Assembly: GCA_003136615.1 (NCBI GenBank)
Contig: PLFA01000153.1
Location: 46,743-51,985, forward strand
Source: Caulobacteraceae bacterium
GTDB taxonomy: Bacteria > Pseudomonadota > Alphaproteobacteria > Caulobacterales > Caulobacteraceae
DNA length: 5,243 nt
Reading direction: 5' to 3'
Position numbers and translations under genes: made by a program. Positions 1 to 5,243 of the stretch are shown here, in pieces. Each line of letters begins with the position of its first letter. Positions within the stretch are counted from its first letter, which is position 1. The notes beneath the pieces are model-generated. The model ran no database searches. It saw nothing but the letters and a program-made list of their open reading frames with translations, and was not told the DNA's origin.

Positions 1-938
1 CGGCGCTCTGGTTCATCGACAACAACTTCTCGCAGAACCGCGGCCACGCTCTGGCCGTATGCGACTATCTGAAAGCGAACACGCGCGTGAAAGGATGGGG
101 CGCGCTCATCACACAAGACGCTCTGCGCGATCACGATTTTATCGCGCGCCTCGCGGACGCCAAGTGTCGAGTCCTCTTTACAGGCATCGAATCCCTGAGT
201 CCTGAGTTTCTAAAGCTTCACAATAAGAAACAGAATCTCTCCAAACATTTCGACCCTAAGGACGATATCGCATTCGCCGAGCGCGCGGGAATCTGCATCA
301 ATTACCCCTATCTCTTCGATCCGCGCATTTCGACAGCGGCCGAGATGCACGAACAGATCGCCGTGCTTGCCCGTCAGACCGGTTTCCCCCTACCAACCTT
401 CTTGAGTTTCGTTTCACCCTTGGCTGGAACCAGTCTCTTTTGGGATGCCGCCGCCAAAGGTGAGCTTCTGCCAAACCTCGCGCTGCGCGACCTTGATGGC
501 GGGACGGTGGCCTACCGCAACCTCGTCGACACACCAGAAAATTTGGCGCGGTTTGCCCACGCTATTTTTACGGATCCGGCCACCCTCATCAGTCGCACCC
601 AAGTCCTTTGGTCGACTCTGCACCGCGCCACCCGGGTGAAGGTTGCTGACCCCGTTCATTTATGGGCTCTCACAGCGAGTAATTTGTCCCTCTTCACGAC
701 CGCATGGGCCCATCGACGCGCTCCGCGGCGCTCATATATGGGCGGCGACACGCAACTCGACGGACAGTACAGCGCGTTCCCAGCTGACATCGCGCCGTCT
801 GACTTCGAGCGCTATTTCGCGCCCATCCGGGTGACGAACGCCAAGGGCGAGCCTGCCGATTGGATGGCGCCCTACGCCCCGCGCAAGCTTACCGGCGGTC
901 GCCCGGCGTTGTTGGAGATTGGAGCATCGACGTCGTGA
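1..938 (+). CDS. Radical SAM protein, probably B12-binding type, C-terminal part (5' end outside window)
   Basis: The reading frame is already open at the left edge (first full codon at base 3) and gives 311 residues up to TGA 936-938, so the N-terminus is missing. Seen: it begins with ALWFIDNNFSQNR, the F-(I/V)-D-(D/N)-N-F strand typical of the second half of radical SAM barrels. FTGIESLSPEFLKLHNKKQN follows at about residues 54-73, matching the GIES...NK+QN block of cobalamin-dependent radical SAM enzymes, and PLAGTSLFWDAAAKGELLP lies further on, like the usual P-x-GT-x-L-(W/F)...G-x-L segment. Known of the family: an N-terminal B12-binding domain and a CxxxCxxC cluster motif come first; both would lie upstream of the window, so neither can be checked. 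These enzymes often methylate or rearrange unactivated carbons; the substrate here is unknown. The GTG at 87 is internal, not a start. The last bases overlap the cyclase gene by four. The DNA is less GC-rich than the right-hand genes (25 of 60 G/C at 181-240). Confidence 0.85.
   Translation, partial: ALWFIDNNFSQNRGHALAVCDYLKANTRVKGWGALITQDALRDHDFIARLADAKCRVLFTGIESLSPEFLKLHNKKQNLSKHFDPKDDIAFAERAGICINYPYLFDPRISTAAEMHEQIAVLARQTGFPLPTFLSFVSPLAGTSLFWDAAAKGELLPNLALRDLDGGTVAYRNLVDTPENLARFAHAIFTDPATLISRTQVLWSTLHRATRVKVADPVHLWALTASNLSLFTTAWAHRRAPRRSYMGGDTQLDGQYSAFPADIAPSDFERYFAPIRVTNAKGEPADWMAPYAPRKLTGGRPALLEIGASTS
921..938 (+). promoter_or_regulatory. Ribosome binding site and GTGA stop/start overlap between radical SAM and cyclase genes
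   Basis: GGAG at 921-924 lies ten bases before GTG 935-937, and that GTG shares its last two bases with the TGA stop 936-938 of the upstream gene. This decides the cyclase start. The alternative ATG at 860 has no clear ribosome binding site and would add 25 residues that do not look like the family, with a 79-base overlap. The arrangement is typical of translational coupling, so the two proteins are probably made from one mRNA. Confidence 0.75.
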
Positions 939-3211
939 CCCACGACGCCGTGCGCAAGCTCACAGCGGTCGTCGCCCTCGACGTCGTCGGTTACTCGGCA
1001 CGCACGGAGGCGGACGAAGTCGCCGCAACGGCCGAGGTCTCCGCACTTCATGGGGTCATCGAACAGGTCGCGACGCGATATGCCGGGCGTATCTTCAACA
1101 CGGCCGGCGACGGCTTCATGCTCGAATTCCTGTCTAGCCTGGCGGCGGTGGAGGCGGCGCTGGAACTGGCGGAGCGTTGCGAGCCCAAGGTGCGTGTGGG
1201 CGTCCACGTAGGTGACGTGATTGTGCAGCCGAACGGTGACCTTCTTGGCCACGGAGTCAATGTCGCGGCGCGCCTAATGGCCATGTGCGACCCTGGCTCC
1301 GCGCTGATTTCGGCTGACGCCCACCGCATGATCCGAGGTCCGCTTGCCAGCCGCCTCATAGCGCGCGGCCCCCTCCAGCTCGCCAAGATGTCTCAGACGA
1401 TCGAGGCCTATGCCAGCTCAATTGTTGCCGATGGCGCGCCCGAAAGCGCGGCTCCTCCGCTGGCGCGAGGCGATGCGGCGACGGCCACGCGGCGCCTCGC
1501 CGTGTTGCCGTTCCAGAACCTGAGCCCGGATCCGACAAACGCTTTCTTCGCCGACGGATTGCAGGACGAAATCGTTCACACACTCGCCAGCGCGCCGCTC
1601 AGCATCAACATCATCTCGAGAACGACGATGATGTCCTACAAGGACCGGCGCGTGACGCTTGCCGAACTCGTGCGCGATCTCGGCTGCAGCCATGTGATTG
1701 AGGGAACGGTACGGCGTGAAGTCGACAATGTGCGCCTCACCCTGCAGCTCATCGACGCCAAGACGGATACTAACATTTGGAGCCAAAAGTTCGACCGCAC
1801 CCTGCAGAGTGTGATGACGCTTCAGTCTGAAGTCGCCCGTGAAGTTGCGGCCCAACTCTCGGTAAGGTTTCCACGCGCATCGGCGGCGACAACCCGTCCG
1901 CCGGTTCGCGAAACGGCAGCTTATGATTTCTTTTTGAGGGCGCGCATTGGGCACGCCGTCTTGCAGGGAAGTTCGCCGCTCAAGTCATGGCGTGAAGTCG
2001 AGGTCCTTCTCGATCAGGCGATCTCCGCCGACCCCTCATTTGTCGCCGCTTATATCGAGCGCATTGTTGTGCACCACGTGCTCTTCATGCGGAACTACGA
2101 CGCTAGCGAAGAGAGGCATGATCGCATGCGGGCCGACCTGGCGGCCGTCGAGAAGCTGGCGCCTGACGATCCTGGCGTGACAGCGGCGCGTGGCCTTTGC
2201 GAATACGCCGAACAGGAGTTCGAGCAGGCGCTCGCCAGCTTCAACGCGGCGGAGGACTCGGGCCTCGTCGATCCAGAGCTCTTGCAGTGGAAGGCCAACC
2301 TTCTGTTTCAGATGGGCCGCTATGATGACTCGCGGGCGATCTATGCGCGGCTCCTCGCCCTCGACCCGGGCAATCTTAATCTGCTCTCATTCTATTGGAC
2401 CGAGGAGATCGGCGCGCGACAGCCGCGCGAGGCCTTGAGGTTGGCCCATTTTGCGCTCGCGCGAGCGCCGGAAAGCGTCACATGGCAGATGGTGCGCGCG
2501 GGCACCCAAATTCTTTATACAGGCGATGGCGACGCGTGGTTCGCGCTTATCAAAAGTCTCGCCAATTTCGAGATCGGCGAGGACGACGACAACAACCCGG
2601 ACAAGACCTTGGTCTTGTTCAGCATGCTTGTCGAAGGGCGCTACGACGAGGTGCGGCGGATTATCGACGCGGCGCCGGTCGACTCGATCCGAATCAACGT
2701 GCTCGATGTGCTGCCGGTTAACGCGATCGGCCGCATGCCGCTCGCGGCGACGCGCGGATGGGCGGATCTTTTGCTCGGCGACGAGGCCGCCGCCCCCGAA
2801 GATGGCGCCAAGCTCCGCGAATTCGTCGCGAAAACGCCCGAGAACCGATGGAACGCATGGCTTCTACGCGTCCTGGAAGCGCAAGGTCGCCTCCTGGCCG
2901 GCGACAAGGTGGGCGCGTCCGCTGGCGCGCGCGAATCAATCGCCTTTGCGATGCGCGGCCCCGACATGGCGAGCCGCGCGGTCGCAAAGCACATGGCCGC
3001 CACGGTCCTTGCTTGGGCGGGTTACGATGACGAAGCGGTTGCATGGCTCGAAGAGCTTGCGGTCTCCAAGCCCGGCCTGGCGCCACTCACCATTTGCATC
3101 GACCCGATGTTGACCGCGCCCCTGGGGGGCAACGCCCGCTATCAGGCGCTTTGCGCGCGGTTGGCTGAGCAGTTGATGGTGACAAAGGCCGAATGTAGCG
3201 ATCTGCTCTAA
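935..3211 (+). CDS. Class III adenylate/guanylate cyclase with TolB-like domain and TPR-type C-terminus
   Basis: This 758-residue protein, starting at GTG 935, probably makes a cyclic nucleotide from ATP or GTP. Residues about 8-162 form a class III cyclase domain. Metal-binding Asp16 is in ALDVVGYS and Asp59 in NTAGDGFMLEF; Asp102 occupies the base-contacting position in GDLLGHG; Asn109 and Arg113 (NVAAR) are the transition-state pair. Asn55 replaces the usual adenine-contacting Lys, a change I recall in many alphaproteobacterial relatives, so activity is likely but base choice is open. Residues about 187-312 are a TolB N-terminal-like domain (RLAVLPFQNLSPDP, FADGLQDEI, VIEGTVRR). From about 325 to the end it is helical and TPR-like, closing with the family's usual DPML...LGGNARYQALCARL. 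No membrane helix is visible; the linker at about 162-186 is Ala/Pro-rich, so the protein is probably cytoplasmic. It is likely cotranscribed with the radical SAM gene. The stimulus and the partner of the TPR region are unknown. Confidence 0.93.
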   Translation: MTHDAVRKLTAVVALDVVGYSARTEADEVAATAEVSALHGVIEQVATRYAGRIFNTAGDGFMLEFLSSLAAVEAALELAERCEPKVRVGVHVGDVIVQPNGDLLGHGVNVAARLMAMCDPGSALISADAHRMIRGPLASRLIARGPLQLAKMSQTIEAYASSIVADGAPESAAPPLARGDAATATRRLAVLPFQNLSPDPTNAFFADGLQDEIVHTLASAPLSINIISRTTMMSYKDRRVTLAELVRDLGCSHVIEGTVRREVDNVRLTLQLIDAKTDTNIWSQKFDRTLQSVMTLQSEVAREVAAQLSVRFPRASAATTRPPVRETAAYDFFLRARIGHAVLQGSSPLKSWREVEVLLDQAISADPSFVAAYIERIVVHHVLFMRNYDASEERHDRMRADLAAVEKLAPDDPGVTAARGLCEYAEQEFEQALASFNAAEDSGLVDPELLQWKANLLFQMGRYDDSRAIYARLLALDPGNLNLLSFYWTEEIGARQPREALRLAHFALARAPESVTWQMVRAGTQILYTGDGDAWFALIKSLANFEIGEDDDNNPDKTLVLFSMLVEGRYDEVRRIIDAAPVDSIRINVLDVLPVNAIGRMPLAATRGWADLLLGDEAAAPEDGAKLREFVAKTPENRWNAWLLRVLEAQGRLLAGDKVGASAGARESIAFAMRGPDMASRAVAKHMAATVLAWAGYDDEAVAWLEELAVSKPGLAPLTICIDPMLTAPLGGNARYQALCARLAEQLMVTKAECSDLL

Positions 3212-3225
3212 GGAGATGATGCAAG

Positions 3226-3284
3226 GCCCCAGCGTATGCATCGATCGCGAGACGCCGATTTTTCACATTGCGTCTGCTTGGGGC
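3226..3284. other. Nested inverted repeat, possible RNA structure downstream of cyclase gene
   Basis: GCCCCAGC at 3226-3233 can pair with GCTTGGGGC at 3276-3284, giving eight pairs with a single bulged T at 3278. Immediately inside the right arm, AGACGC at 3250-3255 pairs perfectly with GCGTCT at 3270-3275 around a 14-base loop that holds a T5 run. The two helices could stack on the 3' side. As RNA this could be a 3'-end structure protecting or ending the cyclase mRNA, but no U-tract follows it. The pairing is seen; function is inference. Confidence 0.3.
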
Positions 3285-3321
3285 AAGATTGGTCCGAAAA
3301 GGCGGTACTTCTCGACCACAC

Positions 3322-3373
3322 CTAGCGGCTTGGTAGCGCGGAAGTTGCTCCGACAGGACAGTCGCGCCGCTAG
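3322..3373. other. Second nested inverted repeat in the cyclase/tRNA spacer
   Basis: CTAGCGGC at 3322-3329 is the exact reverse complement of GCCGCTAG at 3366-3373, with 36 bases between. Inside lies a small hairpin, CGGA 3339-3342 with TCCG 3349-3352, around a six-base loop. A competing five-pair stem, TCGCG 3362-3366 with CGCGA 3375-3379, overlaps the right arm. It sits about 30 bases beyond the tRNA 3' end in the direction of tRNA transcription, so it might affect 3' processing or termination of the tRNA transcript. No T-run supports a standard terminator. Confidence 0.3.
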
Positions 3374-3404
3374 TCGCGAAAGTTATTTGAGACTCATCAT
3401 AATT

Positions 3405-3480
3405 TGGTGGAGCCGAGGGGAATCGAACCCCTGACCTCCTCATTGCGAACGAGGCGCTCTACCATCTGAGCTACGGCCCC
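3405..3480 (-). tRNA. tRNA-Ala, anticodon CGC
   Basis: The minus strand folds into a complete 76-base cloverleaf including an encoded CCA (complement of 3405-3407). The acceptor stem is GGGGCCG with CGGCTCC, all seven positions paired, with a G3:U70 wobble that is the classic alanine identity element. The D arm is GCTC/GAGC with an AGATGGTA loop containing G18G19. The anticodon stem is CCTCG/TGAGG with a final G-U pair, loop TTCGCAA. The variable region is AGGTC, and the T arm is AGGGG/CCCCT with loop TTCGATT. The anticodon CGC (complement of 3445-3447) reads the Ala codon GCG, which is frequent in GC-rich genes. It is transcribed towards the cyclase gene and away from yggT. The 3' end of such genes is a common integration site for islands, but no integrase is in view. 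Confidence 0.98.
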
Positions 3481-3500
3481 TTCTTCGCTCCCCAAGACAG

Positions 3501-3523
3501 AAGGACGGGCGGAAGGACGGCGG
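3501..3523. repeat. Short imperfect tandem repeat in the tRNA leader
   Basis: AAGGACGGGCGG at 3501-3512 is followed directly by AAGGACGGCGG at 3513-3523, one G shorter. A third diverged copy can be imagined at AGGGACGGGG just beyond. It forms a purine-rich strand between the predicted tRNA start site and the tRNA. It may be simple-sequence slippage; no function is evident. Confidence 0.4.
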
Positions 3524-3552
3524 AGATAAGGGACGGGGGGCGGCGAAGTCAA
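3517..3552 (-). promoter_or_regulatory. Sigma-70-type promoter of the tRNA-Ala gene
   Basis: On the minus strand, TTGACT (complement of 3547-3552) is followed after exactly 17 bases by TTATCT (complement of 3524-3529). The first matches the -35 consensus TTGACA at five of six positions. The second is a reasonable -10 element with the key A and final T. Transcription would begin near 3517, leaving about 37 bases of leader before the mature tRNA 5' end at 3480. The position, spacing and GC-rich discriminator fit a stable-RNA promoter. Confidence 0.7.
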
Positions 3553-3571
3553 GGCGGGGAACCCTCGCCTT
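3551..3571. other. Nine-pair inverted repeat touching the tRNA -35 element
   Basis: AAGGCGGGG at 3551-3559 pairs with CCTCGCCTT at 3563-3571 around the three-base loop AAC, with one G-U pair if read as plus-strand RNA. The left arm shares bases 3551-3552 with the -35 box of the minus-strand tRNA promoter. It could therefore be a protein-binding palindrome acting on that promoter, or a hairpin in the yggT mRNA leader if transcription starts upstream. No T-run follows. The pairing is seen; both roles are inference. Confidence 0.3.
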
Positions 3572-3612
3572 GCGCGGGGCGTGGCGCGTCGATAGGAGGG
3601 CGACCGGGCGGC

Positions 3613-3628
3613 GGAGGGCCCTGTGATG
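3613..3628 (+). promoter_or_regulatory. Ribosome binding site fixing the yggT start
   Basis: GGAGGG at 3613-3618 is a strong Shine-Dalgarno sequence. It is seven bases before ATG 3626 but only four before the in-frame GTG 3623, so the ATG is the better start. I see no convincing plus-strand promoter in the 145-base spacer before it; TTGCGC at 3570-3575 and GATAGG at 3591-3596 are only 15 bases apart and match poorly. Confidence 0.7.
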
Positions 3629-3949
3629 AACGCCATTCTCGACTTCGTGCAATATCTGGTCGATTTCGCGCTGGAGGTCGTGATCTGGATCGTCATCGCC
3701 TATGCGGTGCTGAGCTGGCTGGTGGCTTTCAACGTCGTCAATATGCGCAACCGCTTCATCTATCAGGCGACACGGGTGCTGGACTCCCTGGCCCGGCCGC
3801 TGCTGGCGCCCTTCAAGCGGCTCATCCCCTCCATGGGGGGCATGGATTTCTCGCCGATTATCCTCATGGTTATCGTGATCGGCGTGGAGCGATATCTGGT
3901 TCCGGCCTTCTTCGGCTGGCTGCACGGGCTGGTGGGCGTCTCCATTTAG
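3626..3949 (+). CDS. yggT: YggT family inner-membrane protein
   Basis: A 107-residue protein of the usual length for the single-repeat YggT/YlmG/Ycf19 family. The first hydrophobic segment covers about residues 5-34 and ends with the family-typical YAVLSWLVAFNVVN. The second covers about 75-100. Between them is the conserved loop with RPLLAPFKRLIP and GGMDFSPII, the clearest signature of the family. It is an integral inner-membrane protein. Family members have been linked to osmotic tolerance in E. coli, to cell division or nucleoid organisation in cocci, and to cytochrome b6f maturation in plastids; no single biochemical role is established. Neighbours differ from the common arrangement: I see no yggU (DUF167) gene after it, but an AsmA-family gene 85 bases downstream on the same strand. 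The tRNA-Ala gene lies divergently upstream. Confidence 0.93.
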   Translation: MNAILDFVQYLVDFALEVVIWIVIAYAVLSWLVAFNVVNMRNRFIYQATRVLDSLARPLLAPFKRLIPSMGGMDFSPIILMVIVIGVERYLVPAFFGWLHGLVGVSI

Positions 3950-3982
3950 CGGCAGGAACTTCGCCCCTGGAGGGAACGGACG

Positions 3983-4018
3983 GCGCGTTCGCGCGTGTTG
4001 GTAAGTCTCAGCCAACGC
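3983..4018 (+). other. Two consecutive hairpins in the yggT/AsmA-family spacer
   Basis: GCGCGTTCGCGC at 3983-3994 is a near-perfect palindrome (four-base-pair stem with GTTC loop). It is followed at once by a second hairpin, 3995-4002 with 4011-4018, eight pairs including two G-U around an eight-base loop. The second ends 16 bases before the proposed TTG start of the next gene. No T-run follows, so read-through from yggT is plausible and the structures might tune translation. The rest of the spacer (3950-4034) shows a GGAGGG at 3969-3974 with no suitably placed in-frame start. Confidence 0.3.
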
Positions 4019-4034
4019 CAGCCGAAAGCGCCGC

Positions 4035-5243
4035 TTGACCCTGACCGCCGATACAGAGGCCCCAGAAACACAAGACGGGGGACACCGCCACAGGCCGCTT
4101 TGGCCATGGGCCGCGGGGACCGTCGGCGTTATTGTTCTCGCCGTTGTCATCTTCATCCTGATCTTTCAGTGGAACTGGCTGCGCCCTCCCCTGGCGGCGG
4201 CGATTTCGGCGCGGCTGAACCGGCCCGTGGCGATCCAAGGCAATCTGGAGGTTTATCCCTGGTCCTGGACGCCCACGGCGAGCGTGAATGGGCTGGTGAT
4301 TGGCAATACGCCCTGGGCGGGACCGAAGCCCCTCGCCAAGATTACGCGGTTCACCGTGAGTTTGAGGCTCTGGCCGCTCCTGTTTGGCGGCCACGTGATC
4401 CTGCCCCTGGTGGAGGTGGAGAACCCGCAGTTGGATCTGGTGCGGGACTTGAAGGGCCGCGACAACTGGACCCTTGGCGGGAAGCCCGGCGCGGCCGCGC
4501 CCACCGTGCCCAAGATCGGACATCTGATCATCCGCGACGGGGCGGTGCGCTATGCCGACGCGGGGCGCCAGCTGACCTTCGCCGGAGTCATGTCATCCCA
4601 GGAGAATGGCGATGGGACGCGGGGCGCCTTCAACCTTTCCGGAACCGGCCGCCTGAGGGGCAATCCGTTCCACGCCATGATCTTCAGCGGTCCCCTGATC
4701 AATATTGATCCGGCGCGGCCCTATGGTTTCAACGCGGGCCTGGATACGCCCAATACGCACCTGAAAGTTTCGGGGTCGATCGCCAGACCCTTCAATCTGG
4801 CGCAGGTGTCCGGCCACTTTACCGTCAGCGGCGATGATCTGGCGGATACCTACGAGATCACCGGCCTGCCGCTGCCCAACAGCCCCCCCTACGCGTTGAA
4901 CGCCAACTTCCTGCGGAAAGACCGGATCGTCGCGCTCTGGGCCATGAATGGGAAACTTGGCCAAAGCGACGTGGAGGGATCGATGAGCGTCGATTCGAGC
5001 ACGGGGCGGCCGTTCCTGCGCGCGAACCTGAGCTCGCGACAGGTGCGGCTGGCCGACCTGGCCGCGATCGTGGGCGGCACGCCCCGCCATGCCGCGGCCG
5101 GCGAGATGTCAGAGTCGCAAAGGATCGAAGCCGCGCGGCTGGCGGCGGAGCATCGGGTTTTGCCAGACGCGAGCTTGGACGCCAGCCGGATTCGCGGGCT
5201 GGACGCCAAGGCGACGATCAGGGCCGCGAGCGTGGAGGCGGGC
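4035..5243 (+). CDS. AsmA family protein, N-terminal part (3' end outside window)
   Basis: The frame is open from just after a TAA at 4002-4004 to the right edge; from TTG 4035 it gives 403 residues without a stop. A short polar N-terminus (about 1-24) leads into one membrane helix at about 27-45 (VGVIVLAVVIFILIF), then FQWNWLRPPLAAAIS. The AsmA-type body follows: LNRPVAIQGNLEVYPWSWTP, a GLVIGNTPWAG segment, LWPLLFGGHVILPLVEVENP and LVRDLKGRDNW. Further on are VSGSIARPFNL, TGLPLPNSPPYALNANF and the RPFLRANLSSRQVRLADLAAIVGG region. AsmA-family proteins are inner-membrane anchored, extend through the periplasm and are tied to outer-membrane lipid transport and assembly; the exact cargo here is unknown. 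No ATG or GTG precedes the membrane helix in frame, so TTG 4035 (weak GAAAG at 4024-4028 ahead of it) or CTG 4041 must start it unless there is a sequence error. It is probably cotranscribed with yggT. Confidence 0.9.
   Translation, partial: MTLTADTEAPETQDGGHRHRPLWPWAAGTVGVIVLAVVIFILIFQWNWLRPPLAAAISARLNRPVAIQGNLEVYPWSWTPTASVNGLVIGNTPWAGPKPLAKITRFTVSLRLWPLLFGGHVILPLVEVENPQLDLVRDLKGRDNWTLGGKPGAAAPTVPKIGHLIIRDGAVRYADAGRQLTFAGVMSSQENGDGTRGAFNLSGTGRLRGNPFHAMIFSGPLINIDPARPYGFNAGLDTPNTHLKVSGSIARPFNLAQVSGHFTVSGDDLADTYEITGLPLPNSPPYALNANFLRKDRIVALWAMNGKLGQSDVEGSMSVDSSTGRPFLRANLSSRQVRLADLAAIVGGTPRHAAAGEMSESQRIEAARLAAEHRVLPDASLDASRIRGLDAKATIRAASVEAG

Larger units (their letters stand above)
3212..3404. 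other. 193-base spacer between converging units, no convincing gene
   Basis: This stretch separates the stop codon of the cyclase gene from the 3' end of the minus-strand tRNA. An open frame beginning ATG-ATG at 3216 follows a GGAG by only one base, and it stays open only by reading the tRNA backwards, so I do not call it. No hairpin followed by a T-run, as expected of an intrinsic terminator, is visible on either strand. The spacer does contain two nested inverted-repeat structures, listed separately. Confidence 0.6.

Noticed and set aside
860..934. Upstream ATG start for the cyclase at 860
   Set aside because: It has no clear ribosome binding site and would add 25 unfamiliar residues and a 79-base overlap; GTG 935 has GGAG at the right distance and overlaps the stop by four bases.
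3290..3318. TGGTC...GACCA inverted repeat as a tRNA terminator
   Set aside because: There are only five pairs around a 19-base loop, and the short T-run on the minus strand lies in the loop, not after the stem.
3216..3434. Open frame of 72 codons directly after the cyclase stop, with GGAG before ATG-ATG
   Set aside because: The GGAG is only one base from the first ATG, the protein has no recognisable features, and its end (WWSRGESNP) is the tRNA gene read on the opposite strand, a common artefact.
3570..3596. Plus-strand promoter for yggT (TTGCGC and GATAGG)
   Set aside because: The spacing is only 15 bases and the -10 match is poor in very GC-rich DNA.
3397..3696. Minus-strand open frame of 99 codons across the tRNA
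   Set aside because: Its end (EVRGSIPLGSTKL) is the well-known translation artefact of a tRNA gene, and the rest overlaps the yggT start in antisense.
3440..4156. Minus-strand open frame of 238 codons antisense to yggT
   Set aside because: It covers all of yggT and part of the tRNA on the other strand; the composition is low-complexity Arg/Pro/His-rich, typical of a GC-rich shadow frame.
3995..4708. Plus-strand open frame of 237 codons overlapping the AsmA-family gene
   Set aside because: It is the wrong frame: rich in Arg/Gly/Pro with no domain, while the neighbouring frame gives a clear AsmA-family protein through the same bases to the window end.

Overview
The window looks like a piece of an alphaproteobacterial chromosome, possibly Hyphomicrobiales (Rhizobiales). 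The evidence is GC-rich coding DNA, a class III cyclase fused to TolB-like and TPR domains (a type abundant in that group), a YggT protein of the alphaproteobacterial type, and a large AsmA-family protein. No species can be named from the sequence alone.

Left part (1-3211, + strand): the 3' end of a radical SAM gene, probably of the cobalamin-binding-domain type, overlaps by four bases (GTGA) a complete 758-residue protein. That protein has an N-terminal class III adenylate/guanylate cyclase domain, a TolB-like middle domain and a long helical TPR-type C-terminus. The overlap and a GGAG ribosome binding site inside the upstream gene suggest the two are translated as a coupled pair. The cyclase keeps both metal-binding aspartates and the Asn/Arg transition-state pair, so it is probably active, but the usual base-contacting Lys is Asn.

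Middle part (3212-3625): a 193-base spacer between converging transcription units has no convincing gene but holds two nested inverted-repeat structures. It is followed by a minus-strand tRNA-Ala(CGC) with encoded CCA and the G3:U70 identity pair. The tRNA has a recognisable promoter (TTGACT, 17 bp, TTATCT) in the divergent spacer shared with yggT.

Right part (3626-5243, + strand): yggT, a small two-helix inner-membrane protein, is followed after 85 bases by the first 403 codons of an AsmA-family protein (one N-terminal membrane helix, periplasmic body) that runs off the window. It has no in-frame ATG or GTG upstream of its membrane helix and probably starts at TTG 4035.

The two gene pairs flank the tRNA and have no evident functional link. 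The left part begins with noticeably less GC-rich DNA than the right part, and the tRNA's 3' end faces it, so an old insertion at the tRNA is possible but not shown. I see no transposase, integrase, CRISPR array or clearly new defence system. The most unusual items are the coupled radical SAM/cyclase pair, the structured spacer at 3212-3404, and the non-ATG start of the AsmA-family gene.
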